Shown: positions 8,420 through 15,524 of the stretch, one piece after another
Numbering within the stretch: position 1 is the first letter of the stretch
Layout of the letters: each line of letters begins with the position of its first letter
From: Deltaproteobacteria bacterium
Lineage (GTDB): Bacteria; Myxococcota_A; Polyangia; GCA-2747355
Direction: 5' to 3'
NCBI GenBank assembly: GCA_020633415.1
Contig: JACKDQ010000006.1
Span: 248,001-312,000 of the forward strand
DNA: 64,000 bases
Program-made: the position numbers and the translations under genes
Notes under the pieces: model-generated
What the model was told of the DNA's origin: nothing
What the model saw: the letters and a program-made list of their open reading frames with translations, nothing else
Databases searched by the model: none

Positions 8420-9207
8420 CGCAGTGCGCGCACCGGCTGGACCGAGTAGAGGTTACCCGGGTCGGGATTGCTCAACAGCAGCTCGAGGCGCGACAAGAAG
8501 CCCTCGCCCAGACCGCTGTTCGTCATCGCGTTCGGTTGTCCAGCGCTGGGCTGTACTGTGCCGGGCTGTGCAGCGCCATTTTGTGACTGAAACTGCGATC
8601 TGATCAGCTGCTCGATCTCGGTGGCGATCGCTTTGGCCGTCTTTGGGGCGTCGGCCTGGCGCCGATAACCGCGATAGACCAAGTTGGCGAGCAATCCACC
8701 GACGATCACTTCGCGCGCTAGAGCGACTTGATCAGGCGTGAGGCCGAGAAAACCAGCACCGACCAACATCAGGCCGGCCATCACCGTGCGCTTGACGCTG
8801 GCGCTGCGCGCCGCAGGCGAATCCTTTAGCCGTTTGAGCTGGTCCGCAGCAAACAACCCCGCCGCCCGCACCAACCCGTAGGCGGTACCGTGGCGGACAG
8901 TCGTACGCTTGGCATCCTGCACAACACCGCTGCCTTTGACGTCGATCTCGATCCGCGCGGTCTTGGCGAACAATCGGCCGAGCTTGCTCTGGCGCATCAG
9001 TCCGATGCGGAGGGTTCCCTTGCCGTTATCTTTGAGCACCACCGCTTTCCATCGCCCACCATAGTTGTAGGTCACGTGGTCGACAGCACGCTGCAACCGC
9101 GTCGTCACCGCCCGCTGACTGAGCGCGCGCGCCAAGCCGTCAGCCGGCAGAGCCAGCTGCAGACCGACCGCCAAAGCGAGTGATACGGCCAAAGTTCGAG
9201 TCAACAT
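8416..9207 (-). CDS. secreted protein of unknown function
   Basis: 263 residues starting with a clear signal peptide (MLTRTLAVSLALAVGLQLAL, probable cleavage after ADGLA). Residues 45-110 look beta-rich (VTYNYGGRWKAVVLKDNG, LRIGLMRQSKLG, ARIEIDVKGSG); 115-200 contain amphipathic and hydrophobic helices including VMAGLMLVGAGFLGLTP; the C-terminal 60 residues include a Gln/Ala/Pro-rich linker. I do not recognise a family. The gene converges on rlmD with a 4-base overlap, and its ATG has GAGGAGAGGTGC upstream, an excellent ribosome-binding site, so it is very likely translated. Confidence 0.75.
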   Translation of the reverse strand: MLTRTLAVSLALAVGLQLALPADGLARALSQRAVTTRLQRAVDHVTYNYGGRWKAVVLKDNGKGTLRIGLMRQSKLGRLFAKTARIEIDVKGSGVVQDAKRTTVRHGTAYGLVRAAGLFAADQLKRLKDSPAARSASVKRTVMAGLMLVGAGFLGLTPDQVALAREVIVGGLLANLVYRGYRRQADAPKTAKAIATEIEQLIRSQFQSQNGAAQPGTVQPSAGQPNAMTNSGLGEGFLSRLELLLSNPDPGNLYSVQPVRALR

Positions 9208-9419
9208 GCACCTCTCCTCGCCGACGGTTCAGCATCTTTCGTGCCATCAGGCAGGCGACGGAAGCTCGCGTTGCGCCAGCGAAAGGGCCCGCAAACCGGC
9301 GATCGGCAGGTCTGTGCTGACCGAAAGCCAAACGACGGGGGCCACTAAGCTAGCCGGCACGCCCTCGGGCCGAGGAGACTATGGCGAATCGCTCGGGCTG
9401 TGGTATGCAAGGTGGCTCG

Positions 9420-10121
9420 ATGCGCTACGATCCGCCGCTACTCTCCGGGCGCCTGCAACGCCGTTATCAGCGCTTTTTCGTCGATGTTAGACTCGACGAT
9501 GGTCGTCAAATCGTCGCCCACACCAACAACACCGGGCGAATGACCGGTTGTTTGGTTCCCCAAAGCCGTGTCTTCGTCGCCGAGCACAACAATCCCAAAC
9601 GCAAACTACGCTATTCGCTCGAGATCGCCAGCGCCGGCCGAAGCTACGTCTGCGTCAACACGACCGTCGCCAACCGGCTGGTCGCCGACGCGGTCAATGG
9701 CCGGCGACTGAAAATGTTCGACGACTTCGATACGGTTAGACGCGAGGTCGGCTACGGCGAACGTTCGCGGGTCGATCTGCTGTTGAGCAGCCCCGACGAT
9801 CAGCGCTGCTACGTCGAGGTAAAGAGCGTCACGTTAGCTGAGCGCGGGATCGCGCTGTTTCCCGACGCACCGAGCGAACGCGCGCGACGACACGCCGAGG
9901 AGCTCGCACGCGTGGTCAGCGAGCGGCAGCGAGCGGCAATGGTCTTTGTGATCCAACGTGGCGACTGCCGAGCTTTTGCGCCGGCCGACGCGATCGATCC
10001 GGCCTACGGCGCGGCGTTGCGCCAGGCTCAGGCGCGAGGTGTTGAACTCTACGCGCTAAGCAGCGTGGTGCGACGTCACGGCGTCCGCTTGCGCTCGCAG
10101 CTGGTACCACTATGCCTCTGA
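9420..10121 (+). CDS. sfsA: SfsA family protein (sugar fermentation stimulation protein homolog)
   Basis: 233 residues from the ATG at 9420 (MRYDPPLLSG), matching the usual SfsA length. Family motifs are RRYQRFFVDVRLDDG, VAHTNNTGRM, the acidic nuclease-like core RVDLLL then CYVEVKSVTLAERGIALFPDAPSERARRH, and VFVIQRGDCRAFAPA. The fold resembles restriction-endonuclease-type nucleases; SfsA has been described as a DNA-binding regulator of sugar use in E. coli, but its biochemical role is not settled. AAGGTGG lies 5 bases before this start; an alternative ATG at 9381 has its own AGGAG close by and would add 13 residues. The stop overlaps the DUF218 gene by 10 bases. Confidence 0.9.
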   Translation: MRYDPPLLSGRLQRRYQRFFVDVRLDDGRQIVAHTNNTGRMTGCLVPQSRVFVAEHNNPKRKLRYSLEIASAGRSYVCVNTTVANRLVADAVNGRRLKMFDDFDTVRREVGYGERSRVDLLLSSPDDQRCYVEVKSVTLAERGIALFPDAPSERARRHAEELARVVSERQRAAMVFVIQRGDCRAFAPADAIDPAYGAALRQAQARGVELYALSSVVRRHGVRLRSQLVPLCL

Positions 10122-10642
10122 TCCTCACCGGCGCTTGGGCCAGCGTCGCGTGGGCGCTCGATCGCCATGGCCGCCGCTGTCAGCTGGTGCGCGACGATTA
10201 TCACGCGATCGTTGTGCTCGGCGCCCGCGTCGAACACGGTGGCCGCCCGAGCACCACTCTGGCGACGCGGGTCGCCCATGGCATCGAACTCTATCGTGCC
10301 GGTTGGGCGTCGCGCTTGCTGTTCTGCGGTGGCGGCAATCCCGCCGAAGCCGAGGTCGCCGCAGCACTGGCTCGCCAGGCCGGCGTCAGCGATCTCGCGC
10401 TGATCTGCGAAGCGCGCTCGCGCTCGACGCGCGAAAACGCTCGGTTTTCCGCGGAGCTCCTCGGCGCCGTTCCAGTGATCGTCGTCACCGACACCTACCA
10501 TGCATTTCGCGCAGGGCGACTGTTTCGCAGCCATTTCCCAGGCGTAGCGATCTCCTGCTGCCGTTCGCCCTGGGCCGCGCGTTGTCGCGGGGCGCTGCGC
10601 GAAGTGGCTGCCTTGGGCCTGCACTGGCTGATCGATCGCTAG
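10112..10642 (+). CDS. DUF218 / YdcF-family protein
   Basis: 176 residues of the DUF218 domain found in YdcF, SanA and ElyC. The signature AIVVLGARVEHGGRPSTTLATR is followed by GIELYRAGWASRLLFCGGG, ARSRSTRENA and VTDTYHAFRAGRLF, in the standard order. SanA and ElyC act in envelope maintenance in E. coli; YdcF binds SAM; substrates remain unclear. The N-terminus (ILTGAWASVAWAL) is only weakly hydrophobic, so this may be a soluble version. It overlaps sfsA by 10 bases, implying a two-gene operon. Confidence 0.88.
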   Translation: MPLILTGAWASVAWALDRHGRRCQLVRDDYHAIVVLGARVEHGGRPSTTLATRVAHGIELYRAGWASRLLFCGGGNPAEAEVAAALARQAGVSDLALICEARSRSTRENARFSAELLGAVPVIVVTDTYHAFRAGRLFRSHFPGVAISCCRSPWAARCRGALREVAALGLHWLIDR

Positions 10643-10688
10643 CCGGCCGCCCGCCCCGTAGGCCCGGCATGTGAGCGCGACGGTTGGC

Positions 10689-10741
10689 TTGACTTTCGCG
10701 GCACGATCGATCAGATTGGTCAGACCAATTGGTCAGACCAA
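10689..10741 (+). promoter_or_regulatory. promoter with two tandem perfect palindromes (GntR/FadR-type operators)
   Basis: ATTGGTCAGACCAAT (10715-10729) is followed at a 13-bp period by TTGGTCAGACCAA (10729-10741), which ends one base before the ATG at 10743. Both are perfect palindromes of the TGGTnnnACCA class bound by FadR-subfamily GntR regulators. A TTGACT -35-like box at 10689-10694 with a 17-base spacer points to a weak -10 (CAGATT) inside the first palindrome. The layout predicts autorepression and, through the operon, control of the GMC oxidase. Confidence 0.75.
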
Positions 10742-10742
10742 C

Positions 10743-11486
10743 ATGGCAACGCGAGCAACCAACGGGGCAATCGCCCGCACGACCGAGACGATCTTCGAGC
10801 GCTTGCTCGACGAGATCCTTAGCGGTAGTTATCCGGCTGGCTCGCGCCTGCCACCCGAGCGTGAGCTGGCAGCCACGCTGGATGCCAGCCGTGCCTCGTT
10901 GCGCGAGGCCTTCGCCCGCCTGAGCGCTTGGGGGCTGATCGAATCGCGCCGTGGCTCGGGAGTAAGCGTGCGCCCACCCGAGCGTTGGTCGTTTCGGGTA
11001 TTGCCCCGACTGCTGGAGCGCACTGGACAAGCGATCGACGTCTCGATGGTCGAGGATCTGCTCGCTACGCGCCGTTCGCTTGCACTAGCCTTGCTCGCCG
11101 ACGTGCCACCACGGCTGGCAGGACGCAATCTGAGCGTTGTCAGGCAACGCATCGAAACCGCATGGGCGGCACGCAACGCCGTCAACGACTTTGTCCGCTG
11201 CGACTTCGATGTGCTGCGGCAAGTGCTGCAGGAGGCCGAACTCTGGCCAGCGCTCTGGCTGCTCAACGATCTCGGCGACGTCTACCTGCAGCTAGCGACA
11301 CGACTCACCGACGTAGCCTTTCTCTCACCGAGCTACCGAGAGACGCTGCTCGATGCGGTGACAGCACTGGAAGCTGGGCACAGCAAGCGAGCGCTACGAC
11401 TGCTCTGCGAATATCTTGAAGACAACGACCGTAGGCTGATCGATCAGCTCGCTCGCTCGAAGAACAAAAGGAAGGTGGCGCGATGA
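10743..11486 (+). CDS. FadR-subfamily GntR transcriptional regulator
   Basis: 247 residues. The N-terminal winged helix (about 10-80) shows the GntR pattern ILSGSYPAGSRLPPERELA, SRASLREAFARLSAWGLIESRRGSG; the rest is an all-helical FCD-type ligand domain, typical of regulators binding small carboxylic acids or fatty acyl compounds. The ATG at 10743 is chosen because a GTG start at 10671 would place the operators inside the coding region. It overlaps the next gene by four bases (ATGA) and heads a three-gene operon with an oxidase subunit and a GMC oxidoreductase, so the substrate or product of that oxidase is a candidate effector. Confidence 0.9.
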   Translation: MATRATNGAIARTTETIFERLLDEILSGSYPAGSRLPPERELAATLDASRASLREAFARLSAWGLIESRRGSGVSVRPPERWSFRVLPRLLERTGQAIDVSMVEDLLATRRSLALALLADVPPRLAGRNLSVVRQRIETAWAARNAVNDFVRCDFDVLRQVLQEAELWPALWLLNDLGDVYLQLATRLTDVAFLSPSYRETLLDAVTALEAGHSKRALRLLCEYLEDNDRRLIDQLARSKNKRKVAR

Positions 11487-11998
11487 CCGACGCAACGTTT
11501 CGACTGCCTCGTCCGGCGCGACAAGCGCTAACCACGCTCGCTGCTGTGGTCTGCCCCGAAGCCGGCCAAGCCGGTGTGGCCTTGCCCGACGTCGTCGATC
11601 ACACCGAACGCTTCTTGGGTTCGCTGGCCCCTTTGCCGCGCTTCGCCGCAACCGTCGGCTTGTGCTGGCTAGAATACAGTGCACTATTTCCGGCGGGTGC
11701 GCGCTTCTCCCGTTTGTCGACGAGCGCCGCTGAAGATCACTTTGCTCGCTGGTGGGACAACAAAACCGTTCGGCCACTGGCCGAGACGCTCGCAGGCCTA
11801 CTCGGCATGTCCTACTACGAACAGCCGGCTGTACAAGAGCAGATCGGCTACTTGCCCGACCTCTGGATCGAGCGCGTCACGCGCGATCGCGAAGCAACCT
11901 ACGGTGCGGCGATCAGCGACCATCAGCAAACGCTGCGTCAGCGGCTGCAGTCAAACCTCGCCGGCCCGCCAAGCGGCGAAAAAGGAGTCGTCCGATGA
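11483..11998 (+). CDS. small partner protein of the GMC oxidase (resembles the N-terminal domain of long-chain alcohol oxidases)
   Basis: 171 residues, helical, without signal peptide. The pattern LTTLAAVVCPEA, FLGSLAPLPRFAATVG, FARWW and LGMSYYEQPAVQEQIGY follows the N-terminal region that precedes the FAD domain in plant and bacterial long-chain fatty-alcohol oxidases, and is comparable with gluconate 2-dehydrogenase subunit 3-like proteins. Here that region is a separate gene between the regulator and the oxidase, with ATGA overlaps on both sides, so the products are probably made in equal amounts and form a complex. The assignment rests on pattern and position. Confidence 0.65.
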   Translation: MTDATFRLPRPARQALTTLAAVVCPEAGQAGVALPDVVDHTERFLGSLAPLPRFAATVGLCWLEYSALFPAGARFSRLSTSAAEDHFARWWDNKTVRPLAETLAGLLGMSYYEQPAVQEQIGYLPDLWIERVTRDREATYGAAISDHQQTLRQRLQSNLAGPPSGEKGVVR

Positions 11999-13524
11999 GT
12001 CGTGTATTCACAGCGGCCGACTGGCCCGACGTGATCGGCGGCGAGCGCAAACAGCGCTTGTTCGGACAACAAGTCACGTTGAAATGCGACACAGTGATCG
12101 TCGGATCCGGTGCTGGAGGCGCAGCAACCGCCGCCGAACTGGCCGAACGCGGTCAAGACGTGATCGTACTCGAGGAGGGCGGCTACCACACGCGCTTCGA
12201 GGCACAGACTTCGAAGATGGTACAGATGCTCTATCGCGATGGCGGCGTGACGCTCGCCGCCGGTCGCCCTCCGGTGATCGTCTCTGAAGGCCGCTGTGTC
12301 GGCGGATCGACCACCGTAAATGGTGGGATGTCTTGGCGCACACCGGAAGAGATTCTCGCTCGCTGGCAGACCGAGCACGGCTTAGGCGAGCTGCTTTCGC
12401 CGGTCACCGAACAGATTTTTGAACGGGTGGAGCGCTTGATCAGCGCGCGGCTCAACGACGAACACACGATCGGACGCGACAACGCGCTATTGCGTGACGG
12501 CGCCAAGCAGCGCGGCTGGAAGGTGATCCCCAACATCCGCAACCAAGTGCACTGCGCAGGTAGCAACAACTGCGCCTTCGGCTGCCCGACGGGGGCCAAG
12601 CAGTCGACGTTGGTCAGCTATCTGCCACGAGCGATGCACTTCGGCGCCCGCGTATTCGCCGATTGCCGCGTTGACCGGGTGCTCTTTCGTGGCAAGCGCG
12701 CGGTCGGAGTCAGCGGCAGTGTAGCGCGCCACGACCGCCAGATTCGCTTTCGGGTGCTGGCCGACCGCGTGGTCGTCGCCGCCGGCGCCAGCCAAACCCC
12801 GGCACTACTCGCTCGTTCGGGGATCAAGCATCATCAACTCGGTCGCAACTTGGCGCTACATCCCAACACCAAGGTGATCGCGCTGTTTGACGAGCCCGTC
12901 CGCGGATACGAGGGCGCACACCAGCTCTACCAGGTGCGCGAGTTTGAGCGCGAGGGCATCTTGATGGCTGCGGTCAACATCCCGCCGGCGGTGGTCGCGA
13001 TGACGCTACGCAGTTATGGTCCGCGCCTGCATCGGTTGATGCAGCGTTACAACGATATGGTCTGCGCCGGGCTGCTGGTTGAGGATTCGGTCTGTGGGCG
13101 GGTATGGACGGTGCCCGGTGGCAGACCGCTGATGAGCTATCAGATCAGCGATTTTGATGCGCAGCGGCTGCAGCGCGGCACGATCCTACTCTGCCAGCTG
13201 CTGTTCGACGTCGGCGCGACCCGCATCGTACTGCCCTTCGACGGCGTCGCCGACCTAACCTCCCCCGACGACCTGCAGCGCCTCAAGTCTCAGCCGATCG
13301 ACAAGCACCACGTCGAGCTCTCGTCGGTGCACATCATGTGCACAGCGCGGATGGGTGGCGATCCCAAGCGCCACGTCTGCGACCCTCATGGCGCAGTCTA
13401 CGATCGCCAGCAGCTCTACGTTTGCGACGCGTCGCTTTTTCCCACGCCGATCGGCGTCAATCCAATGGAAACGGTGATGGCGCTCGCCACGCGCAATGCG
13501 GCGCACATCGCCGCGACAGCCTAG
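11995..13524 (+). CDS. GMC-family oxidoreductase, fatty alcohol oxidase-like
   Basis: 509-residue FAD enzyme oxidising an alcohol, probably long-chain or sterol-like. FAD motif DTVIVGSGAGGAATAAELAE is near residue 35, EGRCVGGSTTVNGGMSWRTP near 100, a Cys-containing CAGSNNCAFGCPTGAKQ loop near 185 typical of the fatty-alcohol-oxidase branch, and HIMCTARMGGDP then CDASLFPTPIGVNPMETVMALA at the C-terminus with the catalytic His region. The ATG at 11995 has AAAGGAG upstream and overlaps the preceding stop by 4 bases; the longer frame from 11752 reads out of phase through the neighbour and is rejected. Its end overlaps the response regulator gene on the other strand by 4 bases. Confidence 0.88.
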   Translation: MSRVFTAADWPDVIGGERKQRLFGQQVTLKCDTVIVGSGAGGAATAAELAERGQDVIVLEEGGYHTRFEAQTSKMVQMLYRDGGVTLAAGRPPVIVSEGRCVGGSTTVNGGMSWRTPEEILARWQTEHGLGELLSPVTEQIFERVERLISARLNDEHTIGRDNALLRDGAKQRGWKVIPNIRNQVHCAGSNNCAFGCPTGAKQSTLVSYLPRAMHFGARVFADCRVDRVLFRGKRAVGVSGSVARHDRQIRFRVLADRVVVAAGASQTPALLARSGIKHHQLGRNLALHPNTKVIALFDEPVRGYEGAHQLYQVREFEREGILMAAVNIPPAVVAMTLRSYGPRLHRLMQRYNDMVCAGLLVEDSVCGRVWTVPGGRPLMSYQISDFDAQRLQRGTILLCQLLFDVGATRIVLPFDGVADLTSPDDLQRLKSQPIDKHHVELSSVHIMCTARMGGDPKRHVCDPHGAVYDRQQLYVCDASLFPTPIGVNPMETVMALATRNAAHIAATA

Positions 13525-14027
13525 GCGAAGGCGCGAACCAGCGCCTTCTTTAGACTCTCCAAATCGGAGCGGGTTTCGGTCAACTCGGCGAGCTTGCGCT
13601 TGAGCAAGCGCAACAAGTTCTGGCGCTCTAGGCCGGCGATCACGATGTGGCGCAGCTGATCGTTGTCCCAGGGCTTTTCGACGTACTGAAACAATTGGAC
13701 CTCGTTGATCGCCTTGATCGCGTTTTCCTTGTCGGCATAACCCGTCAACAGTACGCGCGGCACTTCGGGCTGCGCCCGTCGTGCAGCAGCGAGCAACTGA
13801 ATGCCGTCGAGCTCGGGCATCAAGAAATCGCTGATCACCAAATCGATCTCATGACCCTCGATATAGCTCCTGGCTTCGCGCGAATCGTTGAAGGTCAACG
13901 GCTCGACATCCATGTCTAGCGACAAGAAGTTCTTGAGGCTGCTTGTCACCAAGGGATCGTCATCGACGACGACGATGCGGGCCTGGGCCAAGTCGTCCTC
14001 GGATAGCGTATACTTGTCTTCGCTCAT
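13521..14027 (-). CDS. single-domain response regulator with C-terminal coiled coil
   Basis: 168 residues. The receiver domain (about 17-135) has the acidic pocket VVVDDDP, the phospho-acceptor aspartate in LVISDFLMPELDG, the Thr in VLLTGYAD and the Lys in YVEKPWD. The last 35 residues (LERQNLLRLLKRKLAELTET) are a predicted coiled coil, so it likely signals by protein contact rather than DNA binding. No histidine kinase is encoded nearby. It follows the HEAT/cNMP gene by 33 bases on the same strand, so it is probably the last gene of the transporter operon. Confidence 0.9.
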   Translation of the reverse strand: MSEDKYTLSEDDLAQARIVVVDDDPLVTSSLKNFLSLDMDVEPLTFNDSREARSYIEGHEIDLVISDFLMPELDGIQLLAAARRAQPEVPRVLLTGYADKENAIKAINEVQLFQYVEKPWDNDQLRHIVIAGLERQNLLRLLKRKLAELTETRSDLESLKKALVRAFA

Positions 14028-14060
14028 CGAATCACATCCTCGCGGGGTCTACGCCCCGCG

Positions 14061-15524
14061 CTAACCTGGATCGCCCTGCACAAGGTCGGCCAGCTGCCTG
14101 ACTCGGCCGACCATCGCCCGAAACACCGCTTGCGCCAAGTCCGAGCGATCGGCAAGCAGTTCCAGGAAATCCTCGCGGTCAACCCGCAGCAAGGTGGTTT
14201 GACCTTCTGTTTGTGCCGAAGCAAGGCGCGGCGCTTCATCAAAAAGCGCCCAGGTTCCAAATGCTTCGCCCGCGGTCGCGGTGCCAATTTCAGAATTAGA
14301 TCGCAGCAGTTTGACCTGGCCGGAGACTACCACAAACAGCGCATCGGGGGCATCGCCCTCGTCGTAGAGCTTAGTCCCCGAATCGAGTTCGACCTCTTGA
14401 GCGATCTGCGCGACTTGGGCCAGATCCTCGGTCGTCGCCCGCTGCAAGACATCCACCGTTTGCAGCTTGAGCGCCTTTTCCACGACGGTCATCGGCATGC
14501 CGTGATTCTCCTTCTGCCCGGCAAGCGCGCGCTGAGCGACACGCGCAAGTTCCAGATCGGCTTGTTGTTCGGCGAGCCGCCGCAGCAGCGGTGCCAGCGC
14601 AACCGACGTCGAAGCATCGACGCTCCAACAGGCGACAGCCTGCAACCATCGATCGGTTGACTCAAGTGCGCGGGCCAGAGCGCGCTCTCGCACGCGCTCT
14701 TCGGCAGGCAAATCGTAGTCGATCGCCTCGGAAAAGTGGCGCGCATCGGCCTCTTCTAGCAGCGGCGTCACTCGACCGCTTAGCGGCTTGGGCAAGATAT
14801 TGTCGAGCAACTCGATGCTACTCGAACGAATGCTGCGCAACGGACTGCGCAAACCATCGAACGCAGCGCGCAGATCGGCGACCGGGTAGCGTAGCGAAAG
14901 CAAAGCGAACAGTCGCCAGATCAGTCGATCGACATGCTCGCCCAAAGCGCGCTCGAATAGCGGCAAATCGGCGAGCGCAACCCGCGCCAGCGGCCATGAG
15001 CCACGCTCGAGCTGCAGCAGATCGCGGTAGAGCAAATCGATCGTCTGCTCGATGAACTGACCGACCAGAGCCTCATCGACGACAACCTCGCTATGGCCAC
15101 GCATGCGAACCAGCGCACGTAGGGCAGTGCGACCGAGCACGCCGGGTCTAGCAAGCAGATCGGCTAGCGCAGTAGCTGCTCGTTGACCGCCGATCGCACC
15201 ACAAACTCGGGTCAACGCGACACGCACATCAAGTGGCGTATCGACGGCCAACAAACGCTCGATGATCAACGTCAAGCCCGGCTCACCGATTCGCCGCAAC
15301 ACAGCTGCCGCATGAGAACGTAGCCCACGGCGATCGATCGCTTTGAGCAGCGCTGGAACCAAGCCGACCGGCGCGGCGTGCTCTGCAGCGATCAGCGCCA
15401 AACGAGCTGTGGGCAGATCGTCCGCTGCGATCAACGGCGCAAGCAGCGCCGCGGCCAGCTCGACCGGCGCGGCGCCGAGCAGCACGATCAGCTGCTCGCG
15501 GGTGAGCGGCTCGACCTCGCGCAA
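14061..15524 (-). CDS. HEAT-repeat protein with C-terminal cyclic nucleotide-binding domain
   Basis: 487 residues from a TTG at 15524. Residues 1-340 are helical repeats of HEAT type (for example ALLKAIDRRGLRSHAAAVL and ALADLLARPGVLGRTALRAL); residues 350-480 form a cNMP-binding jelly roll (LYDEGDAPDALFVVVSGQV, GTATAGEAFGTWALFDEAPRLASAQT, LLRVDREDFLELL). The phosphate cassette is only partly conserved, so the nucleotide is uncertain. The start overlaps the transporter gene by 37 bases in the -1 frame; relatives in Myxococcota carry transporter, HEAT and cNMP parts in one chain, so this may be the split-off C-terminal half. The in-frame sequence upstream of the TTG remains open. Confidence 0.85.
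   Translation of the reverse strand: MREVEPLTREQLIVLLGAAPVELAAALLAPLIAADDLPTARLALIAAEHAAPVGLVPALLKAIDRRGLRSHAAAVLRRIGEPGLTLIIERLLAVDTPLDVRVALTRVCGAIGGQRAATALADLLARPGVLGRTALRALVRMRGHSEVVVDEALVGQFIEQTIDLLYRDLLQLERGSWPLARVALADLPLFERALGEHVDRLIWRLFALLSLRYPVADLRAAFDGLRSPLRSIRSSSIELLDNILPKPLSGRVTPLLEEADARHFSEAIDYDLPAEERVRERALARALESTDRWLQAVACWSVDASTSVALAPLLRRLAEQQADLELARVAQRALAGQKENHGMPMTVVEKALKLQTVDVLQRATTEDLAQVAQIAQEVELDSGTKLYDEGDAPDALFVVVSGQVKLLRSNSEIGTATAGEAFGTWALFDEAPRLASAQTEGQTTLLRVDREDFLELLADRSDLAQAVFRAMVGRVRQLADLVQGDPG

Noticed and set aside
11752..11994. N-terminal extension of the GMC oxidase frame
   Set aside because: Lies inside the preceding coupled gene in another phase and lacks a Shine-Dalgarno; the ATG at 11995 has AAAGGAG.
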